Source of the DNA: Psychrobacter sp. Cmf 22.2
Lineage (GTDB): Bacteria; Pseudomonadota; Gammaproteobacteria; Pseudomonadales; Moraxellaceae
Assembly (NCBI RefSeq): GCF_001921745.1
Contig: NZ_MRYA01000003.1
Coordinates: 1 to 64,000, forward strand
Direction of reading: 5' to 3'
DNA length: 64,000 nucleotides
The notes below the pieces were generated by a model. That model did not search any database. It worked only from the letters and a program-made list of their open reading frames with translations, and was not told where the DNA came from. Both the position numbers and the translations under genes were made by a program. The first letter of the stretch is position 1. The number at the start of each line of letters is the position of its first letter. Below, in pieces: positions 10,146 through 20,593 of this stretch.

Positions 10146-11071
10146 ATAGCACTCCTTATAAAACGTTTTATGGATAGCGAAAGTACAACAGAATCATCAA
10201 TAATTGAAAAATGGAAAGAAAATACTATAAAGTATGCACTTCACTAAATATTAGTATTTAAAAACAACTTAAGTTTATATTTTGGATTAGAGCCATTATA
10301 ACCATCTGAGCTGTTCTGATGATTGATAACTATAAGTTTCAGCCTCTAAGTTAGGTACTACAATTAGATAAATTCAATTACTAACTGGCAATTTTAGGTT
10401 AATTTAGCGTATAATCCTAGGTAAATTTGTATTTGTTTCTATATCTTAGCGATGCACATTAAGCTTTTACATTGATTGATCATGTTTGGCTATAATACTG
10501 CTCAGTTATAAAGATATGACAAAAAACAGACAACAGGACGGTAGAGTATGCACCGTAACCCTTGTCTATCATTTTGACAGATTGATCACGAGTAGATTGG
10601 TACGATTTAGAATTGTACCTTATTTAATTAATTGGTTTGTCTTTAATCAAATTATCATATATTGCGTCTGACAGTCTTTTGATTGTCGCAGAACCCATTT
10701 ACATGATACTAGTATGACAATGTTATAAATTTCAATAAAACGTATTGTAGGCCCATCTATGACTTAAAGTGTTTACTCTAAGCGGTTGGTTTTAGAGATT
10801 CACTCTGGTTTGGTAGGCTTATTATGCATCTTGGTAGCCGGTCGCCACTTTGGTAATTCGAATAAGACGTTAACGTGTTGTTAAGGAGTCTAAGGTCAGC
10901 GTTAATACTCTTACTTGCAGTAATACTTAAGCGTTATGTTTAAGGCACTCAATCACAGCTCCGCCCTAGGCTGCTGCTGCTTGATGGTCTGTCATAATGC
11001 TTTTGGAATACTGCTGTCGTACCAAACAGGACGTCTGGTATCGTTTTAGACTATGGACTAAGTTTTCGCTT
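10146..11071. other. Long divergent intergenic region hisA / nqrA
   Basis: 926 bases between divergent genes. The hisA-proximal half is AT-rich. The nqrA-proximal 350 bases are richer in GC and may be a transcribed leader. A 61-codon frame at 10486-10671 lacks a ribosome-binding site and resembles no known protein. No riboswitch fold could be recognised by eye. The promoter of the nqr operon must lie here, but no hexamer pair is convincing. Confidence 0.5.
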
Positions 11072-12424
11072 ATGATTACCATCAAGAAAGGTTTGGATTT
11101 GCCCATCACAGGTGAGCCCTCCCGCGAGATATCAGAGCACAGACCAGCACATGTGGCACTTATTGGTTACGATTATGTAGGCATGAAACCTACGATGAAC
11201 GTCACAGAAGGTGACGTTGTAGCTAAAGGTCAACCTGTTTTTGAAGACAAAAAACGAGTTGGTGTTATATACACGGCCCCTGCAGCTGGTAAAGTTATTG
11301 CCATTAAACGTGGCGAGCGTCGTGTCTTTGAAAGTCTTGTCATTGAGGTTGACCCAAACGGTGAAGAAGTAGAGTTTCAGCGCTATGACTCCCAGCAACT
11401 TGCTGACTTAGACTCTGAAGCTGTTGAAACCCAATTGCTTGCTTCTGGTGAATGGACTGCATTTCGCACACGTCCCTATAGCCGTGCTCCAGAAATCGGT
11501 GCACGTCCGCACGCTATCTTTGTTACTGCAATGGATACCAATCCATTAGCGTTCGACCCAATGCTGCTGATCAATAAAGAGCTGCAAGCGTTCAATGACG
11601 GACTGGCTGTATTGTCTACACTCAGCCCAAAAACCTTTGTCTGTCATCATGGTGACGCTAAGCTGTCACCAGTTGCAAAGACTGCGGCTAACAATGTCAC
11701 TGAATATCATAGCTTTGCAGGCAAGCATCCAGCTGGTCTTGCTGGTACGCATATTCACTTTTTACACCCGATCAGCCGCGGCGTGACTGTGTGGACGATT
11801 GGTTATCAAGACGTGATTGCGATTGGTAAGCTCTTTACGACTGGACGCTTATACACGCGTCGTCTGTTAAGCCTTGCAGGTCCTGGAGTTAAGGACCCAC
11901 ACTTGGTGGCGACTGAACGCGGTGCCGATATGACAGCACTGACAAAAGGTCAATTGGTCGCAGGCGAGAATCGTATCATTTCAGGATCGGTACTTTCTGG
12001 ACGTAAATTGTTTGATAATGTGGCTTATCTTGGTCGCTTTCACAATCAAGTTAGTGTATTACCTGAAGGCCGTGAACGTCCAGCGTTCCACTTCTTTACA
12101 CTAGGTAAAAACCGCTTTTCTAAACTGCCTATCTATATTTCACAGTTTTTTGGTGGTAAAAAATACAACTTCACCACTACCAGTAATGGTTCACCGCGAG
12201 CTATGGTACCTATCGGGGTGTATGAAGAGGTCATGCCACAAGACTATTTGCCAACACAGTTATTACGCGCTTTAATCGTTGAAGACATTGTCTCTGCGGT
12301 GGATTTGGGCGTGCTTGAACTGGATGAAGAAGATGTTGCATTATGCACCTTCGTATCTCCTGGCAAATATGAATTTGGTGATATCTTGCGTGATAACTTA
12401 ACGCGCATTGAGCTGGAGGGCTAA
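11072..12424 (+). CDS. nqrA: Na+-NQR subunit A
   Basis: Peripheral cytoplasmic subunit of the sodium-pumping NADH:ubiquinone oxidoreductase. It begins [17 protein letters not shown], the family signature start, and is 450 residues long. The N-terminal biotin-lipoyl-like region ([19 protein letters not shown]) is visible. Upstream in-frame codons to 10997 encode a Cys-, Trp- and Arg-rich stretch unlike NqrA, so the ATG at 11072 was taken; the ribosome-binding site is weak. First gene of a tightly packed nqrABCDEF operon, five bases before nqrB. Confidence 0.95.
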   Translation: MITIKKGLDLPITGEPSREISEHRPAHVALIGYDYVGMKPTMNVTEGDVVAKGQPVFEDKKRVGVIYTAPAAGKVIAIKRGERRVFESLVIEVDPNGEEVEFQRYDSQQLADLDSEAVETQLLASGEWTAFRTRPYSRAPEIGARPHAIFVTAMDTNPLAFDPMLLINKELQAFNDGLAVLSTLSPKTFVCHHGDAKLSPVAKTAANNVTEYHSFAGKHPAGLAGTHIHFLHPISRGVTVWTIGYQDVIAIGKLFTTGRLYTRRLLSLAGPGVKDPHLVATERGADMTALTKGQLVAGENRIISGSVLSGRKLFDNVAYLGRFHNQVSVLPEGRERPAFHFFTLGKNRFSKLPIYISQFFGGKKYNFTTTSNGSPRAMVPIGVYEEVMPQDYLPTQLLRALIVEDIVSAVDLGVLELDEEDVALCTFVSPGKYEFGDILRDNLTRIELEG

Positions 12425-12429
12425 CCACG

Positions 12430-13665
12430 ATGAAATTTTTACACAATATGTTCGATCGTATGGAGCCGTCTTTTACCAAGGGTGGCAAACACGAAAAGTA
12501 TTACGCCATTTTTGAGATGTTTGATACGTTTTTACGTCAGCCAGGTACGACGACTTATGCGTCATCGCATGTACGTGACGGTATTGACCTCAAACGCATC
12601 ATGATCACAGTATGGATGTGTACGTTCCCAGCGATGTTTTGGGGTATGTACAATATCGGCCATCAAGCTTTAACTGCTATTGCTCAACTTGGCCTACAAC
12701 CAGAAGGCTGGCGTACGATTATCACTAGTATGGTAGGCTATAATCCAGATAGTATCTGGGCAAGCTTTGTCTATGGAGCGATGCAGTTTTTACCGATTTA
12801 TATAGTCACCTTCGCCGTGGGTATTCTCTGTGAAATTATCTTTGCAGTCGTGCGTGGCCACGAAGTCAACGAAGGTTTCTTTGTGACCTCCGTTCTTTAT
12901 GCACTATGTCTACCGCCTGATATTCCTTTATGGCAAGTTGCTTTAGGTATTATCTTTGGGGTGGTCGTTGCAAAAGAAGTCTTTGGCGGTACTGGTAAAA
13001 ACTTCCTTAACCCTGCCCTATCTGGCCGTGCGTTCTTATACTTTGCTTATCCAGCGTATATGTCTGGTGACTCAGTATGGACGGCAGTTGATGGTTTTTC
13101 AGGTGCAACACCACTTGGCCTTGCAGCACTTGGCGTGGTTCCACAGGACTTCGTCGATGTCTACGGCAATGCCATTACGTGGAGTGATGCATTCTTAGGC
13201 AACATGCAAGGCAGTATCGGTGAAGTCTCTACGCTTGCCATTTTAATGGGTGCAGCAGTTCTATTATGGACGCGTATTGCATCTTGGCGCATCATGGCAG
13301 GTTGTGTGGTGGGTCTGATTGCTACGTCTCTTATCTTTAATATGATTGGCTCTGACGATAACCTCATGATGAACTTGCCGTTTTATTGGCATTTAGTGAT
13401 CGGCGGTTTTGCTTTTGGTGCCGTCTTTATGGCGACCGATCCAGTCTCAGCTGCGCATACTAATAAAGGCCGCTGGGCTTATGGTATTTTGATTGGCTTT
13501 ATGACAGTACTGATTCGAGTAGTCAACCCAGCTTTCCCAGAAGGCATCATGCTCGCTATTTTATTTGCCAACTTATTCGCTCCATTGTTTGATTATTTTG
13601 TGACTCAAGCAAATATCAAACGCCAAACAGCTCGGAGGGTTCGTTATGTCCAAGCCCAAAAGTAA
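12430..13665 (+). CDS. nqrB: Na+-NQR subunit B (covalent FMN, sodium channel)
   Basis: Integral membrane subunit that forms the sodium pathway and carries FMN bound by a phosphoester to threonine. 411 residues with about ten hydrophobic segments. The flavinylation motif SGAT lies at residues 224-227 (Thr227 as the expected FMN site). GGAGG at 12415-12419 precedes the ATG at a good distance. Its 3' end overlaps the nqrC start by 20 bases, which suggests translational coupling. ApbE, encoded downstream, is the flavin transferase. Confidence 0.97.
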   Translation: MKFLHNMFDRMEPSFTKGGKHEKYYAIFEMFDTFLRQPGTTTYASSHVRDGIDLKRIMITVWMCTFPAMFWGMYNIGHQALTAIAQLGLQPEGWRTIITSMVGYNPDSIWASFVYGAMQFLPIYIVTFAVGILCEIIFAVVRGHEVNEGFFVTSVLYALCLPPDIPLWQVALGIIFGVVVAKEVFGGTGKNFLNPALSGRAFLYFAYPAYMSGDSVWTAVDGFSGATPLGLAALGVVPQDFVDVYGNAITWSDAFLGNMQGSIGEVSTLAILMGAAVLLWTRIASWRIMAGCVVGLIATSLIFNMIGSDDNLMMNLPFYWHLVIGGFAFGAVFMATDPVSAAHTNKGRWAYGILIGFMTVLIRVVNPAFPEGIMLAILFANLFAPLFDYFVTQANIKRQTARRVRYVQAQK

Positions 13666-14560
13666 TAATACAAAAACCATCAGTGTGGCATTGACGCTAT
13701 GCTTGGTGTGTTCCGTATTGGTATCAGCAGTTGCGGTCGGTCTTAAACCATCACAAATTGAAAATGCACGCTTAGATCGTAATAAAAACATCCTAGTAGC
13801 AGCTGGCATGTATGATGCTGAGTCTGATACTCCTAAAGATGTTGCCGAACGTTTTAAAGATTTTGAAGTAAAAATTGTTGACTTAAGCAAAGGTAACTAT
13901 CTTGATGATGATGCCTTAAACGAGGCTGGTATTCCTGATCGCAATGCTTATGACGCCAGTCAAGCAACTAAGAATCAAGCATTGAGTGAGGATTTAGGTG
14001 ATAACGATCCTGCTGGTATTGGTCGTGTGCCTAAGTACGCAAAGGTCTATGTTAAAAGTGATGACGCCGGACAGCCTGAGATGGTGGTCCTACCGATTCA
14101 AGGTTATGGATTATGGGGTACTATCTACGGTTTCTTGACGCTTGAAAGTGATATGAATACCATTAAAGGTATCAGTTTTTATGAGCACAAAGAGACCCCA
14201 GGTCTTGGCGCTCGTATCGAAGAGCCAGAGTGGCGCGCAAAGTGGAGCGGTATCCATTCTTATGATGAAAATGGTGATGTTGCTACTGGTGTGACCAAAG
14301 CTGGTAACCCAAAAGAAAACTGGGTCGATGGTATCAGTGGTGCGACGCTTACTGGTCGCGGTGTAAGCAATATGATTCAGTTTTGGTTGGGTGAGCAAGG
14401 CTATAAACCTTACTTAGACGCGCTACGTGAAGAGAGCGGTAAAACGATTGATAATGCTGATACACAGGCTAGTCAGTTAACACAACCAGACAACCAGACA
14501 GCTCAACCTACAACCGAACTGGCAGCAGCGCTACCAGTAGCAAACGGCAAGGAGGCATAA
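13646..14560 (+). CDS. nqrC: Na+-NQR subunit C (covalent FMN)
   Basis: Membrane-anchored periplasmic subunit with one N-terminal transmembrane helix (about 11-32) and a second covalently bound FMN. The motif SGAT lies at 231-234 within [13 protein letters not shown], so Thr234 is the expected site. At 304 residues it is longer than the roughly 257-residue Vibrio protein. The extra part is a hydrophilic tail from about residue 262 rich in Gln, Thr, Ala and Asn ([11 protein letters not shown]), of low complexity and probably disordered. It begins inside nqrB and ends one base before nqrD. Confidence 0.95.
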   Translation: MSKPKSNNTKTISVALTLCLVCSVLVSAVAVGLKPSQIENARLDRNKNILVAAGMYDAESDTPKDVAERFKDFEVKIVDLSKGNYLDDDALNEAGIPDRNAYDASQATKNQALSEDLGDNDPAGIGRVPKYAKVYVKSDDAGQPEMVVLPIQGYGLWGTIYGFLTLESDMNTIKGISFYEHKETPGLGARIEEPEWRAKWSGIHSYDENGDVATGVTKAGNPKENWVDGISGATLTGRGVSNMIQFWLGEQGYKPYLDALREESGKTIDNADTQASQLTQPDNQTAQPTTELAAALPVANGKEA

Positions 14561-14561
14561 C

Positions 14562-15233
14562 ATGGCTGACACAAAAAGTATTTTAACCTCGCCTATTTTT
14601 GATAATAACCCTATCGCCTTACAGATATTAGGTATCTGCTCGGCGTTAGCGGTAACGACGAGTATGTCGAATGCCTTGGTAATGTGTGTGGCATTGACAT
14701 TGGTAACCGCTTTTTCTAGTTTCTTTATTTCAATTATTCGTAAGCAAATTCCATCAAGTATTCGTATTATTGTACAGATGACAATTATTGCTTCGTTGGT
14801 TATTTTGGTCGACCAGGTGCTAAAAGCCGTCGCTTATGATGTGAGTAAAGGCTTATCAGTATTCGTTGGTTTGATTATTACCAACTGTATCGTTATGGGT
14901 CGTGCTGAGGCATTTGCTATGAGCAATCCACCAGTACCAAGCTTTTTAGATGGTATTGGTAATGGTCTTGGTTACTCTGCAGTATTACTGTTCGTTGCGA
15001 CTATTCGTGAATTACTAGGTTCAGGTACGTGGTTTGGTATCACTATCTTACAACCAGTTACTGATGGCGGTTGGTATCTACCAAATGGTCTATTGTTGTT
15101 GCCACCATCAGCGTTCTTCATTATTGGTTTATTTATCGCCATCGTTCGTCTTTGGAAGCCAGAACAGATTGAAGAAGCCGAGTTTGTAATGAAGCCGCAG
15201 TCTAAAGGCATGGCACATGGAGGCGGTCACTAA
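14562..15233 (+). CDS. nqrD: Na+-NQR subunit D
   Basis: Integral membrane subunit of 223 residues with six predicted helices, homologous to NqrE and RnfA/RnfE. NqrD and NqrE form an inverted pseudo-symmetric pair that holds an iron centre at the membrane middle. Family segments: [15 protein letters not shown] with the metal-ligand cysteine, and [16 protein letters not shown] lies before its ATG. The stop TAA overlaps the nqrE start (TAATG). Confidence 0.96.
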   Translation: MADTKSILTSPIFDNNPIALQILGICSALAVTTSMSNALVMCVALTLVTAFSSFFISIIRKQIPSSIRIIVQMTIIASLVILVDQVLKAVAYDVSKGLSVFVGLIITNCIVMGRAEAFAMSNPPVPSFLDGIGNGLGYSAVLLFVATIRELLGSGTWFGITILQPVTDGGWYLPNGLLLLPPSAFFIIGLFIAIVRLWKPEQIEEAEFVMKPQSKGMAHGGGH

Positions 15234-15841
15234 TGGGACATTATATTAGTTTATTTATAACCTCAGTCTTTATTGAGAATATGGCGCTTGCCTATTTCTT
15301 AGGTATGTGTACCTTTTTGGCTGTATCCAAAAAAGTCTCAACTGCCATAGGTCTTGGGGTTGCTGTTATTGTCGTGATGGCGATTACTGTGCCACTCAAC
15401 AACCTGCTGTTCCAGTTCATTCTGAAAAATGGTGCACTAGCATGGGCAGGCTTTCCTAATATCGACCTTAGTTTCCTAGGTCTACTAAGCTATATCGGTC
15501 TTATTGCTGCGACTGTACAGATTCTAGAGATGTTTTTGGACAAGTTTGTCCCAGCTCTATATAACGCGCTTGGCGTATTCTTACCGCTAATTACGGTAAA
15601 CTGCGCAATCTTAGGTGGCGTCTTGTTCATGGTTGAGCGTGACTACAACTTTAGCGAGTCAGTAGTATATGGCGTTGGTGCAGGTTTTGGTTGGGCAGTT
15701 GCGATCACTGCGCTAGCAGGTATTCGCGAAAAGCTTAAGTATTCAGATATTCCAGGACCGCTACGTGGTCTTGGTATTACCTTTATTACGGTTGGCCTTA
15801 TGTCTCTCGGCTTTATGTCGTTCGGTGGCATGTCCATTTAA
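15233..15841 (+). CDS. nqrE: Na+-NQR subunit E
   Basis: Integral membrane subunit of 202 residues, the partner of NqrD. It starts [21 protein letters not shown], typical of the family, and contains the iron-ligand cysteines in LGMCTF and TVNCAILGG. It shares one base with nqrD. A 124-base gap separates it from nqrF, the only real break in the operon. Confidence 0.96.
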   Translation: MGHYISLFITSVFIENMALAYFLGMCTFLAVSKKVSTAIGLGVAVIVVMAITVPLNNLLFQFILKNGALAWAGFPNIDLSFLGLLSYIGLIAATVQILEMFLDKFVPALYNALGVFLPLITVNCAILGGVLFMVERDYNFSESVVYGVGAGFGWAVAITALAGIREKLKYSDIPGPLRGLGITFITVGLMSLGFMSFGGMSI

Positions 15842-15965
15842 ACCGCTAAGCTTAGACACTTATTTAGCGATTTGACATATTTAATTCATTTATTCGGTAG
15901 GTGTTCGGGTACAGCAATAAATTTATGCGCCCGCACCCCTACCCCATAGATTAAGGATACATATC

Positions 15966-17201
15966 ATGGATTATGCTACGGCGATTGGTGGCGTTGCTAT
16001 GTTTACCTTGATCATCATGGGTCTTGTTGCCATTATTTTGGCAGCACGCTCAAGACTGGTCAGTTCAGGCGATGTTACTATTCATATCAATGATAATCCC
16101 GATAATGATGTGGTGACTCCAGCAGGCGGAAAACTACTGCAAACCCTTGCTAGTGAAGGTATATTTTTATCTTCTGCATGTGGTGGTGGTGGTACGTGTG
16201 CTCAATGTCGCTGCCGTGTTATTGAAGGTGGCGGTTCTATCCTGCCCACCGAAGAAGGCTATTTTACTCAAGGTGAAATCCGTAATCATATGCGCTTGGC
16301 TTGTCAGGTATCTGTTAAGCAAGACATGCAAATCGAGATTGATCCTGAGTTTTTTGATGTGCAAAAGTGGGAATGTGAAGTTGTCTCTAACGATAACGTC
16401 GCAACCTTTATTAAAGAGCTGGTGCTTAAAATTCCAGAAGGTGAGGAAGTCAATTTCCGCGCTGGTGGTTATGTGCAGCTAGAAGCACCGCCGCATGAAG
16501 TACATTACAAAGACTTCGATATCGATGAAGAGTACCGCGAAGACTGGGAAAAATTCGGCGTCTTCAAATACGTCTCAAAAGTCGATGAGCCTGTCATTCG
16601 TGCGTACTCGATGGCCAACTACCCAGAAGAAAAAGGTATCATCAAGTTTAACATCCGTATCGCAAGTCCACCGCCGCGTGGCCCTGAAGGTATACCACCG
16701 GGTAAGATGTCGTCCTGGGTATTTAGCCTAAAACCAGGTGATAAAGTGACTGTATCAGGCCCGTATGGTGAATTCTTTGCCAAAGATACCGAAGCTGAGA
16801 TGATCTTTGTTGGGGGCGGTGCTGGTATGGCACCAATGCGCTCGCACATCTTCGATCAGCTTAAACGTCTAAACTCTAAGCGTAAGATTAGCTTTTGGTA
16901 CGGTGCGCGCTCGATTCGTGAGATGTTCTATGTCGAAGATTACGACCAGCTAGAAGAAGAGTTTGATAACTTTGAGTGGCATGTGGCGCTGTCTGATCCA
17001 TTACCAGAAGATAACTGGGACGGTCCGACCGGCTTTATCCATAACGTGCTACTAGAGAATTACTTAAAAGACCATCCAAACCCAGAAGACTGTGAATATT
17101 ATATGTGCGGGCCACCGATGATGAACGCGGCGGTTATCGACATGCTACATAGCCTTGGCGTGGAAGATGAGAACATCATGCTTGATGATTTCGGTGGTTA
17201 A
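15966..17201 (+). CDS. nqrF: Na+-NQR subunit F (NADH dehydrogenase)
   Basis: Takes electrons from NADH via FAD and a [2Fe-2S] cluster. 411 residues: an N-terminal membrane anchor (about 7-27), a ferredoxin domain with cysteines at 72, 78, 81 and 113 ([11 protein letters not shown]), the FAD-binding RAYSMANYP motif, and the NADH-binding [12 protein letters not shown] and CGPPMM segments. It ends DDFGG, as is usual. An AAGGATA sequence lies before the ATG. A terminator lies 80 bases after it. Confidence 0.97.
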   Translation: MDYATAIGGVAMFTLIIMGLVAIILAARSRLVSSGDVTIHINDNPDNDVVTPAGGKLLQTLASEGIFLSSACGGGGTCAQCRCRVIEGGGSILPTEEGYFTQGEIRNHMRLACQVSVKQDMQIEIDPEFFDVQKWECEVVSNDNVATFIKELVLKIPEGEEVNFRAGGYVQLEAPPHEVHYKDFDIDEEYREDWEKFGVFKYVSKVDEPVIRAYSMANYPEEKGIIKFNIRIASPPPRGPEGIPPGKMSSWVFSLKPGDKVTVSGPYGEFFAKDTEAEMIFVGGGAGMAPMRSHIFDQLKRLNSKRKISFWYGARSIREMFYVEDYDQLEEEFDNFEWHVALSDPLPEDNWDGPTGFIHNVLLENYLKDHPNPEDCEYYMCGPPMMNAAVIDMLHSLGVEDENIMLDDFGG

Positions 17202-17282
17202 ATTGGTTAGCAACCATAGTTAGTTGAACAAATAATTTTTTATTTTGACTAACGTTTATTTTGACGGTCAACATGAAAACAT

Positions 17283-17316
17283 AAAAAAGAGCGTCAACAG
17301 TGGCGCTCTTTTTTTT
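17283..17316 (+). terminator. Terminator between nqrF and apbE
   Basis: A-run plus GAGCG (17283-17293) pairs with CGCTC (17304-17308), followed by eight T to 17316. It would end most nqr transcripts. Its position, just before the apbE start, suggests partial read-through or a separate apbE promoter. Confidence 0.75.
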
Positions 17317-17346
17317 AATCCATTTTCGCTGTTGGATAAATTCATA

Positions 17347-18504
17347 ATGTTTAATAAAAATAAACTTCAAACACGTTTTTTTGCTATTAAGTCTCAAGAT
17401 AGACGAAAGATGGCAGGTAACACTCTATTATTTACGGTATCAGCATTTAGTTTAGCTGGTTTAACCGCCTGTCAACAGCCGCCTGATTATAATTATTTGA
17501 TCGGTGAGACGATGGGTACCAGCTATCATATCAGTTATCAATTACCAGAAAAGGTAACTGAGGCAGATGTCCAAGCTGCAATTGATGAGCGTTTACAGCA
17601 AATCAATGACAGCATGTCGACTTATCAAAGTGTTTCTACTATTTCCAAGTTTAATCAGTTGGGCAAAGACACACCTATTACGATCGATGCTGACTTTAGT
17701 CACGTACTCGATATCTCAAGACAAGTCTATGCACAGTCTGGCGGAGCCTTTGATCCAACTGTTATACCGCTTATTAATACTTGGGGGTTTGGTAGTACCA
17801 TGACTGTCGAACGCTTACAAAGCCCACCAAGTGCAACTGAAATTGCAAAAGCGCAAGCATTGGTAGATTTTGATAGCGTCGTAAAGCAAGACCAAACTCT
17901 CTATAAGACCAAAGATGGTATTGGTCTGGATTTTTCGGCAGTAGCGAAAGGCTACGGTGTCGATGTCATCGCTGATGTCCTCAAAGATCGTTACAACATT
18001 CGTAACTATATGGTTGAGATCGGCGGTGAGATTGCGACCTCGGGAGTTAATAATAAGCAGCAGCCGTGGCAGATTGCCATTGATGCGCCTATTGAAGGCA
18101 GCACTGTTAGCGAACGTCAGACAATTACAGCTATTCGACAACCGATAAAAACTGATAATCAAATGCATCTAGCAACTTCAGGAAATTATCGTAACTCTGT
18201 CATATTTGATGGTAAGCACTATAGTCATACTATTGACCCTACGACCGGCAAACCTATTATCGGTGGCGCCCCTTCGGTGACAGTAGCAGCAGACTCGGTA
18301 GCACTAGCAGATGCATGGGCAACTGCGCTGACTGCCATGCCTTATCAAAAAGCATTAAAACTTGCTGAAAAGCAAAATTTAGCAGCATTGTTTGTCGTAT
18401 TGGCCGATGGTGTACAGATCAATGACTCTCTAGACAATGTCGATGATTGGCAAGTAGTCCAGACTCCTGCGATGCAAGCATTACGTGCTGATAAGCAACC
18501 TTAA
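17347..18504 (+). CDS. apbE: FAD:protein FMN transferase
   Basis: Periplasmic lipoprotein that moves FMN from FAD onto threonine of NqrB and NqrC. 385 residues from the ATG at 17347. A basic N-terminus is followed by a hydrophobic stretch and the lipobox LTAC near residue 43. Family motifs are IGETMGTSYHISY, GGAFDPTVIPL, DFSAVAKGYGVD and the C-terminal HTIDPTTGKPI and SVALADAWATAL. An in-frame TTG at 17245 would put coding sequence through the terminator and was rejected. A second ATG at 17410 is also possible and would keep the lipoprotein signal. Confidence 0.93.
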   Translation: MFNKNKLQTRFFAIKSQDRRKMAGNTLLFTVSAFSLAGLTACQQPPDYNYLIGETMGTSYHISYQLPEKVTEADVQAAIDERLQQINDSMSTYQSVSTISKFNQLGKDTPITIDADFSHVLDISRQVYAQSGGAFDPTVIPLINTWGFGSTMTVERLQSPPSATEIAKAQALVDFDSVVKQDQTLYKTKDGIGLDFSAVAKGYGVDVIADVLKDRYNIRNYMVEIGGEIATSGVNNKQQPWQIAIDAPIEGSTVSERQTITAIRQPIKTDNQMHLATSGNYRNSVIFDGKHYSHTIDPTTGKPIIGGAPSVTVAADSVALADAWATALTAMPYQKALKLAEKQNLAALFVVLADGVQINDSLDNVDDWQVVQTPAMQALRADKQP

Positions 18505-18560
18505 GTTTTGTTTGTAGTGTTTTGAGAATGTATTAACAACAAACGCAAAGCGTAAAAATT

Positions 18561-18569
18561 TGCTATACT
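18561..18569 (+). promoter_or_regulatory. Candidate extended -10 promoter for nqrM
   Basis: TGC followed by TATACT (18564-18569) forms an extended -10 element in the apbE-nqrM gap. No good -35 hexamer is visible 17 bases upstream. Confidence 0.3.
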
Positions 18570-18623
18570 ATTAGATAGTTATCACTAAAGATGACTCTAT
18601 TTTCTAAACTTGAGGTCTCCTCT

Positions 18624-18869
18624 ATGCTTAGCCAACTGCTTCCTATGCTCGCTATTACCTTTACTGTATTTATACTGTTTTTTGTATTTATGGGTATTGG
18701 TTATATGGTCAAGAAAAAACCACTCAGAGGCTCTTGCGGTGGCGTTGCTAAATTAATGGGTGATGAAAACTGCTCGTTTTGTGGCAATGATCCTAACAAG
18801 TGTGACTCCATTATCGCGGAACAACAAGAAAATGCACTAAAAGCGGCTCAATTGGGTAAATCGGTATAA
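18624..18869 (+). CDS. nqrM: Na+-NQR maturation protein NqrM
   Basis: Small membrane protein needed for maturation of Na+-NQR, thought to deliver iron to the NqrD/NqrE site. 81 residues: one transmembrane helix (about 5-29) followed by a cytoplasmic segment with four cysteines in SCGGVAKLMGDENCSFCGN and NKCDS. GAGG at 18612-18615 stands eight bases before the ATG at 18624, so this start was chosen over the ATG at 18591. Its place directly after apbE matches the usual nqrA-F, apbE, nqrM order. Confidence 0.92.
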   Translation: MLSQLLPMLAITFTVFILFFVFMGIGYMVKKKPLRGSCGGVAKLMGDENCSFCGNDPNKCDSIIAEQQENALKAAQLGKSV

Positions 18870-19232
18870 ATTATAAGCTTGTTACCATACGCTGGTAGTA
18901 TTTACTCATCATTTGTTCCTATAATAGCGTTCGGTCATTTAAATATGATCGAACGCTATTTTTAGTTGTGCTATCAAATTTTTATGAGTCATTTTGTATA
19001 AGAATGACTTATCATTAACTTTTCGAGTTCATTACTCGCATATTGTACTTATCCTGTCTATCAGGGTAATAAGCTCGCGTGTCTTGCATTCTGCAAGTAT
19101 TTCTTAAGTTCTGATTGACGATTTTAGCCATCCTCAAGGTGCGTTTTCTTCGGTGTTATGTGCAAGCGACGACTCTATCGGCGCTGTTCAATGACGTGTC
19201 TTTTTTCTTATTCTAATGATAGTCGTGCTGCT
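18870..19232. other. Intergenic region nqrM to MFS gene
   Basis: It contains the nqrM terminator at 18923-18963. The rest (about 270 bases) shows no gene; the promoter of the downstream transporter is expected here but not recognisable. Confidence 0.5.
18923..18963 (+). terminator. Terminator after nqrM
   Basis: A long stem, 18923-18938 with 18945-18960 (AATAGCGTTCG paired with CGAACGCTATT), a short AT loop, and a T run to 18963. It closes the nqr-apbE-nqrM module. Confidence 0.88.
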
Positions 19233-20489
19233 ATGTCTACTTCATCCAATTTGCAATCAAAGTCTCATTTAGATACTTCGCCCGCATCTAAGTTGCCCTC
19301 CTCACGTTTTACCTTTTGGCTCGTACTATGTGCCATGGTTTTGCTCGCCACCAATATGCGTGCACCAATCGTGGCACTTGGTTCTATTGCGCCAGTGGTA
19401 CAGGATGCTTTAAATATTTCTGAAACTCAGATTGGTTGGTTGGGCGCTGTGCCTATGCTAACTTTTGCAGTGGGCGCGCTTATCTCGCCAGCGATTGGTA
19501 AGCGTTTTGGACTTGAAAATACATTGATTGCGATGATTGCACTATTAACAGCGGGTATGATTATTCGTACTGTTATACCCACTTGGATTGGGTTTTTAAG
19601 TGGTACGTTATTATTAACGTTAGCCATCGGCTTTGCCAATACGCTAGCGGCACCAGTGATAAAACAGCGTACACCCAATCATATTCCACTGATTACTGGT
19701 CTATTTAGCCTGACGATGACGGTGTCGGCGGGTATTGTAGCAGGAGTTGTATTACCACTATCTGAGCAGGTAGGCTGGCAATGGGCGCTTGGCGGTTGGT
19801 CGCTATTAGGTATCTTTGCGATTGTTATTTGGATATTTTTACGCTTGCGCCTTGGCTCATCTAGCCATCAAACGGCCGCCCTACCCACGTCAGGATCTTC
19901 AGAGATCTCTATGTGGCGGACGTCTTTTGCTTGGCAAATCGCTGTCTTTATGGGCTTACAGTCATTGCTGTTTTATACCGTTGCCAGTTTTTTACCGTCT
20001 ATTTGGGTAAGTCAGGGACTATCAGCCGTTAAAGCGGGACAGATGGGTTCGGTGTTTCAATTTATGGCACCTATTTCTATCTTAAGTTTGACGTGGCTAG
20101 TCAACCGTGGCCGTCCTATTCAGGCGCTGGCTGTGGTTGCTGCCTCTTTAAATGTGATTGGTATTTTAGGGGTCAGTTATTTTTCTACTGATCTTGCTTG
20201 GTTATGGTCAGGACTGATGGGTATCGGCTGCTCTGCGATTTTTACTTTGTGCATGATGTTGTTCTCGCTACGAACTTATACGACCAATCAATCTAGCGAG
20301 CTGTCTGGCATGGCTCAATTCGTTGGTTATTTGATAGCGTTTTTTGGTCCATTAGGGACCGGCTGGCTACACGAAGCGACTGGTAATTGGGATTTGCCGC
20401 TTTTTATTATGTTAATCTTGATGATTATCAACGTCGTGATTGCTTGGATGGTCAGTCGTCCGGTGATGGTCGATGGTCGCCCTGCTTAG
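19233..20489 (+). CDS. MFS transporter, CynX/NimT (cyanate/nitroimidazole) family
   Basis: Major facilitator of about 418 residues with twelve predicted membrane helices. The segment NMRAPIVALGSIAPVVQ after the first helix and GWLGAVPMLTFAVGAL in the second are typical of the CynX/NimT subfamily (E. coli CynX, YeaN). Substrates of such proteins are poorly known, so cyanate transport should not be assumed; no cyanase gene is nearby. The start is uncertain: ATGs at 19191 and 19233 and one at 19158 all lack a good ribosome-binding site. 19233 gives the most usual N-terminus. Confidence 0.85.
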   Translation: MSTSSNLQSKSHLDTSPASKLPSSRFTFWLVLCAMVLLATNMRAPIVALGSIAPVVQDALNISETQIGWLGAVPMLTFAVGALISPAIGKRFGLENTLIAMIALLTAGMIIRTVIPTWIGFLSGTLLLTLAIGFANTLAAPVIKQRTPNHIPLITGLFSLTMTVSAGIVAGVVLPLSEQVGWQWALGGWSLLGIFAIVIWIFLRLRLGSSSHQTAALPTSGSSEISMWRTSFAWQIAVFMGLQSLLFYTVASFLPSIWVSQGLSAVKAGQMGSVFQFMAPISILSLTWLVNRGRPIQALAVVAASLNVIGILGVSYFSTDLAWLWSGLMGIGCSAIFTLCMMLFSLRTYTTNQSSELSGMAQFVGYLIAFFGPLGTGWLHEATGNWDLPLFIMLILMIINVVIAWMVSRPVMVDGRPA

Positions 20490-20593
20490 CTTAAAGCCTG
20501 TTTGATGTGTTTTTAGCTATCAGCAGCCACTAGCAATACCGACTTGTCATTTATTAAACGCGTTTTAATACTGATAAATACAGAGGAATGAAG

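Noticed and set aside
10486-10671. 61-codon frame before nqrA
   Set aside because: No ribosome-binding site, no similarity to a known protein, and overlapping low-complexity AT-rich DNA.
10997-11071. Upstream start for nqrA
   Set aside because: The added residues (rich in Cys, Trp and Arg) are absent in NqrA, which starts MITIKKG.
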